This document shows positions 36,701 to 43,207 of a stretch of 64,000 nucleotides of DNA, piece by piece. The notes beneath the pieces were generated by a model. It made no database searches. It was not told the DNA's origin and saw only the letters and a program-made list of their open reading frames with translations. Each line of letters begins with the position of its first letter. Within the stretch, counting starts at the first letter, position 1. This stretch comes from Acidobacteriota bacterium (GTDB lineage: Bacteria > Acidobacteriota > Holophagae > Acanthopleuribacterales > Acanthopleuribacteraceae): the NCBI GenBank assembly GCA_030066195.1, contig JASJCB010000048.1, positions 1-64,000 on the forward strand, given 5' to 3'. A program made the position numbers and the translations under genes.

Positions 36701-38231
36701 CGATATCGGCAGCGCCGACGAACCCGCTTACGATGTGACCGTCTTCGAACCCTCCGGCAAGGTGCTGGTGGAAGTAGAGGGTTTCAGCCTGCGCCGAGCG
36801 GAAGTAACCCGAAGTTCGAAACCCGCAACAGAAGCAACCGGGCCGATGCGTCCGGGCCAAGATGAACTGCTCATCCGCCTCGATCGCACCGGCGCCGATC
36901 TGAACGGCAACCTGACCGGCAGCGTCATCACGGCGGGCAGCGGCGTCCACGGCATCCCGGCGGGCGGTCGCTTGACCCTGCAACCGCAAGCATCACCGGA
37001 ACCGCCTGCCGGCTCGCCCGAGTTGGGACCGGTATTGGACTACGGCCTGACCAGGCGACAGGGCCGCGCGGTCTTCTCCATGCTGTCGGGAGATTCACGG
37101 CCTCAGGTTCTGGTCTCCACAAAGCACTTGGAAGACAGGTTGCAAAGTGTCGGCAACCTACAGGCCCAACCAAAGAAACAGCAGAAACCCGAACAAACAT
37201 CGACATCCGGCGGCAGCCTGCTGGACCGCATCGGCGCGATCTGGGAAACCTACCTGGGCCGCAAGCTGGGACCGGACGAGGACTTTTTCGACCATGGCGG
37301 CGATTCCCTGCTGGCCATTCAAATCGTCGGCAAATTGAAGGCCGAACTACCCGAGGCGGCCGAATTGACCCCGCACAGCCTGCTCAACGCACCCACCATC
37401 CGCAGCCTGACCCAATGGATCGCCGCCGGCGACACCGGCGAGGCCGAGGGCCCCATCCTACTGGCCGAGGGCGTTGCGGGCCGTGAACCCATCTTCCTGA
37501 TCCACCCGATCGGCGGCCAGGTGTTCTTCTACCGGGACCTGGCCAAACGACTGGGCGCCTATCGACCCGTCTACGGCATCCAGGCGGCGGGTCTGGACGG
37601 CAAAACGACGCCGCTTACGGACATCCCGCAAATGGCCGAAACCTACCTGCAACAGATCCGCACCGTCCAAGCGGAGGGCCCGCCGCGCCTGGCCGGAGCT
37701 TCCTTCGGCGGCGCGGTGGTCTTCGAAATGACGCGTTTACTGCAAAGCCAGGGCACGGCCGTTCACCCGCCGATATTGATCGACACCCCGCCGGCGGGCC
37801 GGGTTGACAAACGCCTCCTCACCGAATCAGGCGCCCTGGCTTTTCAAATGCAAGACAGCAAGCGTTTTACCGAACGAGTTGAGCAACTGGAAGCCATGAG
37901 CCTCGGGGAACGCATCGAAACCTTCCTGAAAACCACTGCCCCGGGCCTATCAAACGAAAGCGATGCAAGCGGCGTGAGAAACGCCCTGGCCGTTTTCACG
38001 GCCAACACCAAGGCCCTACGAGACTACCGACCGCAACACTACCCCGGCAAGATCGGCTACATCCGCGCGACGGAGCCGAACCCCATGTTCCCGGACCACA
38101 TGGAAACCTGGTGGCGAGACCATTGCGACAACCTGCAGCTACAAGAGGTAGCGGGCGATCACTTCACGGTCAACGAAGAACCCCTGGCCGAACAAACCGC
38201 CGAGCTGATAGAAGCCATGCAGACACGATAA
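30774..38231 (+). CDS. Type I PKS terminal module, KS-AT-KR[cMT]-DH-carrier-TE
   Basis: 2485 residues. KS: Cys190 in TACSTS, with HGT and KSNLGH histidines. AT: Ser632 in GHSIGE; HAFH in the specificity loop indicates malonyl-CoA. KR: the nucleotide site GGLGAVG is near 1133. Soon after it, a C-methyltransferase of about 370 residues is inserted (SAM motif LEVGGGNGG near 1386), and the KR resumes at about 1600. Its catalytic Tyr is replaced by His1697 (SAHAAANAFLDAF), so ketoreduction is doubtful. DH follows the KR instead of preceding it; His1777 (HxxxGxxxxP) and Asp1939 are kept. The carrier Ser is 2178 (GGDSL). The thioesterase has Ser2310 in GASFGG and His2463 and would release the product. 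The first 14 residues contain eight acidic ones, matching the basic NRPS tail. Co-transcribed with the NRPS (9-nt gap). Confidence 0.93.
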   Translation: MDEDRDDLEADEPAANDNAIAVIGMACRFPGAESPDAFWQNLKNGVEGVRTFSDAELAASGIGREVRRRPNYIPARAVLDNVDRFDAAFFGISPIEASIMDPQQRLMMECAWHALEDAGYAGRHQDASIGVFLGAGPNKYRKANLDSNPHLQQTMGYFPLWFGNDREFLPTRISFKLNLQGPSYNVQTACSTSLTAVHVACQNLLSGECDMALAGGVHVTVPVKAGYHYREGSIYAPDGHCRPFDAKAGGTVPGQGLGVVMLKRLEEALEDCDRIHAVIPGSAVNNDGARKLTYTAPSVDGQAEVITEALTVAEVGADEIDYVETHGTATPMGDPIEIAALTRAYREFTDRNGYCALGSLKSNLGHMEAAAGIGGLIKTILSLENRQMPPSLHFHSPNPEIRFDETPFRVNAELADWPATPGRPRRAGVSSFGIGGTNVHMIVEEAPEQPGGAWEERTRVFPLSARTPTALNRSAENLADFLEARPELNPVDAAHTLITGRAQFTHRRFALGRTLSEAATYLRQTDNSHALAAGVEEPPVAFLFSGQGAQFPGMGRDLYECEADFRELVDRCAALLEPRLDLDIRNVLFSIDDAPDIHQTALAQPALLVIEYALATWLMNRGIQPRALIGHSIGEYTAALLAGVFSLEDALTLVCERGRLMQQMPPGKMLAVFLSEEAVKPYLSPRVELAVVNGPELCVLAGDPDAIDALAEELSVGGVATSLLTTSHAFHCYLTEEALEPFRRAFQNIELHPPKLPFLSNVSGDWITDEQAVDPDYWVRHLRGTVRFHQGVTRLCAELEPVLLEVGPAGALTKNIRHDKNLIHRGAVAAMRHPKRKAADDVVLMEAVGALWQRGVSINWTAIQGTGRITTLPGYAFDDERHWVEPKGLNEKPRTETDRKPCEPKDWFHQPAWRELEETRPKSLEKHWLIFADDSGTALQFATEARRENQTVLTVRRGPAFKDCGNGCFEVNPARPQDFHGLVQNLGSDMPRRLVHAWSLDVTDPDTARDLCFYSIAYLARALSRQSGEDRRLDILTRNLHKVAESDPVKPLQALIMGPLHAVKRELPALTCYNLDLDEAASRSPLPWLQTETEGPVTAVRNGKRFLQTYERVEADQLKGKPLNDGQTWLITGGLGAVGMELARHLAETGPVNLALTTRADFPKREDWPQILAGTKPIAAPQIKPIPALPELDDLLRESQERYRTELDVKGAHAYPGLEASLWSLAGCMVFDLLQRAAPGFQPGARFQRQQLVDALKPAPRFDKFLTYFLNLLQRQGLISVEGNNLTVVAQPDAAPADLLAETIERYPMFTGKLELLAHCAARYSDALSGEIPAISVLYPDGDPEFMTGFERRTAPHSYKRIQVRQVRDLVTAMAQQSKDRPLRILEVGGGNGGLTQVVAPALQGRNVRYTFTDLGTSFVRRMEARAAEQGYDFMDFATLDITREPDEQTVDCYAYDLVLAHNVIHATPDLAETTGHLRKLLRPGGLICITEHTPALPWTDMIWGLAEGWWYFEDDRQFTPLVDAAHWTRVLTGVGFADVEAWPQDPEQSRQWDSVLMIARQPEHPDTDHYRTWQTACAREEETNLRETLYRLRDLERMGAPVQVYRADAADREAMATAVQAIRERFGKIDGVIHAAGVLDVATFQRLNRGATDAMFAPKLDGAMNLAELLRDDPPQQVALCASMSGILGGFGMSAHAAANAFLDAFAHSDAFGPNTRVTAIDWDAWNEIGQAVDRAREEGLKNPDHPLLKRAYTDGERLILAGILDARHHWVLDEHRLDGKALLPGTAYLELARAAYNHHAGDGPVTIGDVFFLKPMTVADDIPVELRVVLRLGKETLAFSIFSAPIDTDNWTEHARGRVGPGRPLGTVDPASLEAGCGGPTREIVRGKSGGFLSFGPRWRNLQRVREGHGRGIAYQRLPDEVRDDVTRFGLHPALLDSATGFLAPIRKQGVLPFAYAKLTVDGALPAELMSYARDIGSADEPAYDVTVFEPSGKVLVEVEGFSLRRAEVTRSSKPATEATGPMRPGQDELLIRLDRTGADLNGNLTGSVITAGSGVHGIPAGGRLTLQPQASPEPPAGSPELGPVLDYGLTRRQGRAVFSMLSGDSRPQVLVSTKHLEDRLQSVGNLQAQPKKQQKPEQTSTSGGSLLDRIGAIWETYLGRKLGPDEDFFDHGGDSLLAIQIVGKLKAELPEAAELTPHSLLNAPTIRSLTQWIAAGDTGEAEGPILLAEGVAGREPIFLIHPIGGQVFFYRDLAKRLGAYRPVYGIQAAGLDGKTTPLTDIPQMAETYLQQIRTVQAEGPPRLAGASFGGAVVFEMTRLLQSQGTAVHPPILIDTPPAGRVDKRLLTESGALAFQMQDSKRFTERVEQLEAMSLGERIETFLKTTAPGLSNESDASGVRNALAVFTANTKALRDYRPQHYPGKIGYIRATEPNPMFPDHMETWWRDHCDNLQLQEVAGDHFTVNEEPLAEQTAELIEAMQTR

Positions 38232-38249
38232 CCTGGAGTTACGTGTTCC

Positions 38250-38548
38250 TATCCCGGAGGGATTGCGTATTACAAGCCCCAGGTTGGTCGTGATGACACC
38301 GTCATCGCGGCCTACCTGGGGTTTACGGGTTCATTTTTTACCAGCCTACCCCGAAGGGTGTTGTGTACAATACGGCAAAGAAAAACATCTTTGGAATTGA
38401 AAACACACCCCCGATTCACCCATGGCAATCACGTACACAACCGCCTTCGGGGTAGGACGTAATGTGAAACCGTTACCCCAGGTAGGCCGCGATGACGGGG
38501 TCATCGCGTCCAACCTGGGGCTGGTAATACATAACGCCCTTCGGGGTA
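38250..38548. repeat. Composite palindromic element, unit A
   Basis: About 300 bp made of two inverted arms of roughly 125 bp around a 60-70 bp AT-richer centre. Each arm contains a nested 45-nt hairpin (38277-38321 and 38476-38520; core CGATGAC...GTCATCG type) and a block like CCTACCCCGAAGG. A close copy in the same orientation lies about 1 kb away (39250-39545). The structure resembles a non-autonomous MITE-like or REP/BIME-like element. No target duplication is evident. Confidence 0.75.
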
Positions 38549-38585
38549 AATCCTGGCCGCATCAAGGTCTGATTCCATCCATTAG

Positions 38586-38621
38586 TGGTCGTGATGACCC
38601 CGTCATCGCGACCTACCTGGG
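38586..38621. repeat. Solitary copy of the GATGAC hairpin
   Basis: A fifth copy of the nested hairpin (TGGTCGTGATGACCCCGTCATCGCG and onward), outside the two full units and just before the stop of the cysteine-rich gene. It may serve as that gene's transcription end structure. Confidence 0.6.
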
Positions 38622-38641
38622 ATTTACTGCCTACCCGTGGG

Positions 38642-39019
38642 TTATCTGTAGCAAGTGGGAGCGGAGCAGTTATAGAGTTCATAGACATTGGCGATTTGCC
38701 CGTTAATCGAACATGTTCTGCTCGGGAACAGACTGGTGATACATGAACTGAGGTCATCACAATGGTTTGAGGGACAGGCGGCAGGGAGGATGAAGTAGCA
38801 AGTGGGAGCGGAGCAGTTAGAGGTTTGATGGACAGCGGCTGGTTGCCCGTTAATCGAACAGGTGCCGCTCGGGAACAAGCTGATACCGCATGTTTTGAGG
38901 TCAAAGCAAAGGTCTGACGGACAGGTGCTGGAGAAGGCTTTCACGGCCAACTGACTCGAGCCCAGAGCCAGAGCCAGAAACAAAACGAGTACGGTAACGA
39001 TCTTAGGCAGAGTATTCAC
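38642..39019 (-). CDS. Secreted protein with two six-cysteine repeats
   Basis: 125 residues, initiated at GTG with a perfect AAGGAGG a few bases upstream; the longer frame to 39127 has no such site. The first ~25 residues form a signal peptide (LPKIVTVLVLFLALALGSSQ). The mature part is two tandem repeats of about 45 residues. Both have the cysteine spacing C-4-C-5-C-9-C-14-C-4-C and share CSINGQ and NCSAPTC. Twelve cysteines in an exported protein suggest disulfide-rich mini-domains. I recognise no family. The gene has its own promoter and lies between two direct copies of a 300-bp palindromic element, which suggests movement or duplication as a cassette. Confidence 0.75.
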   Translation of the reverse strand: MNTLPKIVTVLVLFLALALGSSQLAVKAFSSTCPSDLCFDLKTCGISLFPSGTCSINGQPAAVHQTSNCSAPTCYFILPAACPSNHCDDLSSCITSLFPSRTCSINGQIANVYELYNCSAPTCYR

Positions 39020-39089
39020 GATATCCTCCTTGTTTAATGAGTGAATCTGAAGCATGAAGGCAGAAACTGTGTTGACTGGTTCCAGGCCA

Positions 39090-39118
39090 ATCATATCATT
39101 GCTCAGTGAGCTGGACAA
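39090..39118 (-). promoter_or_regulatory. Predicted promoter of the cysteine-rich gene
   Basis: On the minus strand TTGTCC (39113-39118) and TATGAT (39090-39095) are spaced by 17 nt. The expected start leaves a leader of about 65 nt before the GTG start and its AAGGAGG. Confidence 0.6.
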
Positions 39119-39249
39119 TACCAACAATCACTTCTTTTATGACAGCGCTCCAATGTATGCCGTAGTGCTTTTTCAATATAGGCGACTACTTCATCGGAGA
39201 AGATCGTTAAAGGCCGGCAGGTCATTGGGAACAATACTTGCCTCAACCC

Positions 39250-39545
39250 TATCCTGAGGGGATTATGTATTACAAGACCCAGGTTGGTCGTGATGACACC
39301 GTCATCGCGGCCTACCTGGGGTTACGGGTTCATTTTTTCCGTCCTACCCCGAAGGGGGTTGTGTACAATGCGGCAAAAAACAAAATTGATGGATTTGAAA
39401 TAACCCCCGATTCACACCATGCCAATCACGTACACAACTGCCTTCGGGGTTGGGGTGATATGAAACCCATTACCCCAGGTAGGCCGCGATGACGGGGTCA
39501 TCGCGTCCAACCTGAGGCTGGAAATATATAACGCCCTTCGGGGTA
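39250..39545. repeat. Composite palindromic element, unit B
   Basis: Second copy of the element, in the same orientation and roughly 90 percent alike by eye. Nested hairpins lie at 39278-39321 and 39473-39517, and the same CCTACCCCGAAGG blocks flank the centre. The two copies bracket the cysteine-rich gene and its promoter. Differences cluster in the central spacer. Confidence 0.75.
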
Positions 39546-39629
39546 AATCATGGCTGGGACAGCTCCTTTTCTCGATTTGGAATTTCATGCTTCCTCGGCC
39601 TACCTACCTTTGCACATTGGGTTTTAATA

Positions 39630-39875
39630 GGCGGCCCGGCCGCCCCGTGGTTTCGCTTCGGAATGTGTCAGGCGGCCCGGGCGCCTATTGGTTTTTTACC
39701 GGCGGACCGGAGGTGTCCCGGGCACCTCTCAGTTTTTCACCGAAGAACCGGAGGTAGCCCGGGTACCATATAGTTCTTCACTGGCGAGTAGGTGGTGGCC
39801 CGGGCGCCCTACATGATTTCGGTGTTTTTCGCGGCGGCGCCCGGGAGAGTCCGGGTTTTTCGGAAAAACCAAACC
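39630..39875. repeat. Six tandem 41-bp units centred on GC palindromes
   Basis: Units start at 39630, 39671, 39712, 39753, 39794 and 39835, a constant 41-bp period. Each begins with a 15-nt GC-rich palindrome (GGCGGCCCGGCCGCC in unit 1, GGTGTCCCGGGCACC in unit 3). CCCGGG is central in five units. The palindrome is followed by a T-rich segment such as AGTTTTTCACCGAAGAACC. Arms vary while pairing is kept (GGTAGCCCGGGTACC), which implies selection on structure or on protein binding. No gene is inside. The remaining noncoding sequence out to 40431 holds only the inverted-repeat element described next. Confidence 0.75.
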
Positions 39876-40040
39876 GGTCGGCCCAAGCCCTCGCCGTTTG
39901 CCGGAGATGCGGTGTACGCCTCCCGCTGACAGGCTGATTTTTGAAGGTTAAACCGGCCTCGGCTTTCTTAATCGATAACTTATTTCATTTCAGTTGATAA
40001 GGTTTGTCGACGCCGTGTGGGTTACCATCCTCGGAAACAA

Positions 40041-40240
40041 GGTTTTTCCAAAAAAGTGTAAAAATATCTACGCCGTTTGCCCCGGATTGGCATGATTTGA
40101 CAATTCGCTGTGAAGCGTTCCAAATGTAATGCCCATGGGCCTTACAGGCAGACTCGTGAAGACATGGTTCGACGGCATCTTGGCTGGAACCGTGAACGTT
40201 TTACACTTTTTTGGAAGTTTTCCAAAAAAGTGTAAAAACG
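40041..40240. repeat. Inverted-repeat element with AGTGTAAAAA ends
   Basis: TTTTTCCAAAAAAGTGTAAAAA at about 40043-40065 recurs in inverted form at about 40197-40216 and again directly at 40219-40240. The last two form a near-perfect 19-bp hairpin. The first two could be terminal inverted repeats of a ~175-bp non-autonomous element; the hairpin could also act as a transcription terminator. No transposase is present. Confidence 0.5.
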
Positions 40241-40431
40241 TACAAGGTTTTTACCGGCTCCCCCGGCCTCGCTGAAGTTTTCGGGAAGCGCCTTTCATAA
40301 AACTCAAACGCCATGGATTAAGCAGGTTGGACTCTCTCTAATTGAAACCAACCGGGTCGTGTGGCAAGGTTGGCACGGGTTTTGGTTAATGGGTGGCAGC
40401 GAACGGCGGTGCGCCGACCTGGAGGATAGCC

Positions 40432-41451
40432 ATGACCCTGAAGCTTGTAATTATTAAAAGTAATCAACAGTGCCTCTCGTTTCTAAAGCGAGCATCGGGC
40501 AACGGCGAGTTGGATATAGAGCAGGGCAAGAACCTGTTGGTGAAGCCCTGGTTCGAAAAGATCGCCGAATTGGTCGGGCCTTTTGAAAAGGCCATGATCG
40601 CCCAGTTGCATGCCCATGCGAGGCGCGCCGAGGAAATTGCCGCGCGCATCAAGGTGGTGACAACCATGAAACACACGGTGCGAGACTTCCGATCGACCTT
40701 GATGCGACGGGTGCGCCGCAACGGTGAACCAGAAATCGTCCTGCAGTATTACCGCATGCCCCATGAGCGCAAGCCGGTTTATGACGATGACTGGTACCAG
40801 TTGGGCCGATGGCTGTTGGACGGAGAGGCAACGGCGCTAAGCAAAGGGTTCCCGGCAATGACCAACCCGTCGGCGGACGAACTGGCCGCAAGCCTCGATG
40901 CCTTCGCCGAACTTCGCGGCAATGCCGAGGAAGCCGACCGCCGTTATCGCGACGCACAAGATGTTCTGGTCGATTTGCGCAAAGAGACCCAACTGGCCGC
41001 ACGCGGTCTGGCCGCCAACTTCCGGGTGCTGTTGCATGACAAAGACGCCCCTACGATTCGGCGCATCATGCGCAGCTACGGCTTCCGGTTCCGTGGGCAG
41101 ACTGAAGAGGTACTTGAAGAAGCAGTCGAGAGCGAGGAGTTGGGCGCCAACCGGGAAACGGAAGACGTTTCCACCGAGGTCAAGGCCGAAAAAGAGGAGT
41201 CTCGAACAGGGGAAGCGCCGCGCGAGGAGGGATCAAAAGACCCTGAAAATGAACGTGTTGAGCGAGAGCCCGCCAGCCCGCCTGACGAGAAAACCGAACC
41301 TCTCATCAATGCCCGACTGGTCCATGGAGGCAGAAGCCCGGACATTCACTCGTACCCTGGAATCAAGGCTGATACTGGAAGACGACCCGATAGCCGTCGG
41401 GATCTTCAAACGTCTTCCCGGACTTGTCCCAGTAGGGATTGTAGGACTTGA
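40432..41451 (+). CDS. Hypothetical helical protein with charged C-terminal tail
   Basis: 339 residues from the ATG with GGAGG six bases upstream (the frame is open from 40393). Residues 1-230 are predicted mostly helical, with an EKAMIAQLHAHARRAEEIAARI helix and later AxxADRRYRDAQDVL-type coils. No catalytic motif, signal peptide or membrane segment is seen. Residues about 235-300 are Glu/Lys-rich and disordered. The last ~30 residues overlap the convergent VOC gene and look like translation of its complement, so the true end may once have been earlier, before loss of a stop. I do not recognise the family. The repeat array lies directly upstream. Confidence 0.6.
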   Translation: MTLKLVIIKSNQQCLSFLKRASGNGELDIEQGKNLLVKPWFEKIAELVGPFEKAMIAQLHAHARRAEEIAARIKVVTTMKHTVRDFRSTLMRRVRRNGEPEIVLQYYRMPHERKPVYDDDWYQLGRWLLDGEATALSKGFPAMTNPSADELAASLDAFAELRGNAEEADRRYRDAQDVLVDLRKETQLAARGLAANFRVLLHDKDAPTIRRIMRSYGFRFRGQTEEVLEEAVESEELGANRETEDVSTEVKAEKEESRTGEAPREEGSKDPENERVEREPASPPDEKTEPLINARLVHGGRSPDIHSYPGIKADTGRRPDSRRDLQTSSRTCPSRDCRT

Positions 41452-41836
41452 CCGGCTGGTAACCGTGGTCTTTCATCCGCTGAAAGGCCGTTTCCCATTG
41501 CCCTTTGTCACGAAAGTAGAACACAAGCAGGTTGTCTTGCGTCGGCGCTTTGCCCGCCTTGTGTCCGCGATGACGGGTGAACTCCAGATGGTAGCCCATG
41601 CCCTTATGACCCAACATCACGCCGTCGAAACCCTCGTGGTCCTCAAAGCTGCCGATGACGGAAAATCCCAAGCCGTCCCGATAGAAGCGAATCACCGGAG
41701 CCAGGTTATCGGTGGGCCGCGCCACCCGCAGATGCGCGCCGTTGATACCGTCTGTGACGGGTTCGCTCGGAGGCGTCTCTCCACCCCAAAGCCCCACGGT
41801 CATCGCGGCAGCCAGGACGCCTTTCCAAATTGCCAT
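41363..41836 (-). CDS. Exported VOC (glyoxalase/bleomycin-resistance fold) protein
   Basis: 157 residues. The ATG is set by GAGGAGG a few bases upstream. Residues 1-20 form a signal peptide (WKGVLAAAMTVGLWGG), so this VOC protein acts outside the cytoplasm, which is uncommon. The fold is visible as two beta-alpha-beta-beta-beta units: INGAHLRVARPTDNLAPVIRFYRDGLGFSV, then DNLLVFYF...FQRMKDHGY...YWDKSGKTFEDPDGYRVVF. A His near the first strand and a Glu in GYHLEF are plausible metal ligands. The substrate cannot be told. Its 3' end overlaps the preceding convergent gene by 89 bp. Confidence 0.82.
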   Translation of the reverse strand: MAIWKGVLAAAMTVGLWGGETPPSEPVTDGINGAHLRVARPTDNLAPVIRFYRDGLGFSVIGSFEDHEGFDGVMLGHKGMGYHLEFTRHRGHKAGKAPTQDNLLVFYFRDKGQWETAFQRMKDHGYQPVKSYNPYWDKSGKTFEDPDGYRVVFQYQP

Positions 41837-41871
41837 GATTGCTCCTCCTCGACACAACTTGTATAGATCAC

Positions 41872-41900
41872 TTGAAAGTCAAACAGTGTTGAGATATTAT
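41872..41900 (+). promoter_or_regulatory. Predicted strong promoter of the cysteine-peptide operon
   Basis: TTGAAA (41872-41877), a 17-nt spacer and TATTAT (41895-41900), with five of six consensus bases in each box. It is followed by an AT-rich leader of about 27 nt and a GGAG site before the ATG at 41934. Confidence 0.65.
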
Positions 41901-41933
41901 ATTCTTGCATTCAATAAAATTCGGAGATCAACT

Positions 41934-42149
41934 ATGAAAGCGCTCATCTTCAAGATCGTCGCTGTCGGTGTCTTGGGTTTAGGTTTGTGGATCACCGCCG
42001 GCGGTACAGCCTGCAAGGACAATTATACGCAATGCACCGAGGGTGGTTGCGGCACTCTGGACTATGCCATGGAGTGCAAAATGAAATGCATCCTGGCTGA
42101 CGGATCACCACGAACAATTACCTGCAGCTACCCCAAACCCATGAAGTGA
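41934..42149 (+). CDS. Secreted six-cysteine peptide
   Basis: 71 residues. GGAG lies 8 nt before the ATG. Residues 1-24 are a signal peptide (KALIFKIVAVGVLGLGLWITAGG). The mature ~47 residues hold cysteines at 27, 34, 39, 48, 52 and 64, enough for three disulfides. It is the first gene of a coupled operon: its TGA overlaps the GTG of the propeller gene (GTGA). Bacteroidetes have small exported NVEALA-type peptides near six-bladed propeller genes; the arrangement here is similar in kind, but this peptide does not carry that motif. Possible roles are a secreted signal or effector, or a substrate of the downstream redox protein. The family is not recognised. Confidence 0.75.
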   Translation: MKALIFKIVAVGVLGLGLWITAGGTACKDNYTQCTEGGCGTLDYAMECKMKCILADGSPRTITCSYPKPMK

Positions 42150-43207
42150 TCGATCCATCGAAACGACGACGAGGTGTTCCCTTGCTCTTACTCATCGTAG
42201 GCGCGCTGTGGTTCGGTGTGCCGGCTGAAGGGCGGCTACAGCGTCAAGTGGTCTCATTTCCCAACGATGAATTTTATTTCGAGTTTTGTCGTGACCTTAT
42301 GGCCATGGGCGATTTCCTTTACGTTCTGGAAAACAGAAAACATCGCCTGTACAAGCTTCGGCTTTCCCCCAAAACAGAATTCATCGGCACACTCGCCGCA
42401 AAAGGCGAAGGGCCGGGTGAGTTGTGGCAGCCGGTTCAGTTGATTAATCGCGCTGAGAACGGTTTTGCCGTCAAGGAAAGCCGGGGTTTTTCCCTTTTCG
42501 ATGCGCGGGGCGGCTTTGAAAAACGATTCCGAGTGTTTACCCCGTGGATCTCGGCTGCCTGGGCAAACGACCGACTGTTTTTCGTAACGGCCGAGCCGAA
42601 CCGGGAACACTTGATCGATATTTATTCACCGGACGGAGCCAGGAGCGGAAGTTTCCTCAACAAGTTCTTGGATGTAACCAGTGCGAGCGGAGAATATCGG
42701 CAATTGGCAACCAACGAGCAATATTTCTACAGCGGTCAATTGGAAACAGACGGGAAATATCTCTACTATCTGAGCATCACCACGGGCCGTTTCTTCAAGT
42801 TGGACTTGGAGGGAAATATAGTATTGGAGCGCGATGCATCCGATGATTTCGGCCCTCACGGTCGATACATCCTGGACAAAAACAAGGAGTACCTGGCCGA
42901 ACCGGCCCGATTGGAGGCTTCGGAAGGTTTTATCGAGTACCAACAGTTCCGGGATGCCTATTTACATAATGGAAAAATCTACATCCTACGTTGGGTCAAT
43001 TACGAGGAGACCCTGGCTTCTCCCGATAAGCATATCCTGGTCTTCGACACGAAGGATTTCACCCTGGAAGAACGTCTCACCTTCACAATGGTGCAAGGCG
43101 AGTTCGCATTTGCCCTGGCCGTTACGGGTTCCGGCAAGGACCGGCGAATCTACACGGTCATGGATACCCGCAAAGACGATATCCAACTGGTTATGTTGAC
43201 GCCATGA
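42146..43207 (+). CDS. Exported six-bladed beta-propeller protein
   Basis: 353 residues starting at GTG overlapping the previous stop. Residues about 9-30 are a membrane anchor or signal (GVPLLLLIVGALWFGVPAEG). The body contains repeated blades like those of 6-bladed propeller/NHL-type proteins. These include GEGPGELWQP after a blade (a common signature), YVLENRKHRLYKLRL, GFSLFDARGGFEKRF, KYLYYLSITTGRFFKLDLEG and HILVFDTKDFTLEERL. No catalytic residues are evident, so a binding or scaffold role outside the membrane is likely. Translational coupling to the cysteine-rich peptide before it and the CxxC protein after it suggests they work together. Confidence 0.82.
   Translation: MIDPSKRRRGVPLLLLIVGALWFGVPAEGRLQRQVVSFPNDEFYFEFCRDLMAMGDFLYVLENRKHRLYKLRLSPKTEFIGTLAAKGEGPGELWQPVQLINRAENGFAVKESRGFSLFDARGGFEKRFRVFTPWISAAWANDRLFFVTAEPNREHLIDIYSPDGARSGSFLNKFLDVTSASGEYRQLATNEQYFYSGQLETDGKYLYYLSITTGRFFKLDLEGNIVLERDASDDFGPHGRYILDKNKEYLAEPARLEASEGFIEYQQFRDAYLHNGKIYILRWVNYEETLASPDKHILVFDTKDFTLEERLTFTMVQGEFAFALAVTGSGKDRRIYTVMDTRKDDIQLVMLTP

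Noticed and set aside
38473..38904. Minus-strand 143-codon frame containing repeated QVGRDD segments
   Set aside because: The repeats are translation of the palindromic DNA elements, and the frame overlaps the better-supported cysteine-rich gene.
39630..39875. CRISPR array
   Set aside because: The regular 41-bp period suggests it, but the segments between palindromes resemble each other, the palindromes vary, and no cas gene is present.
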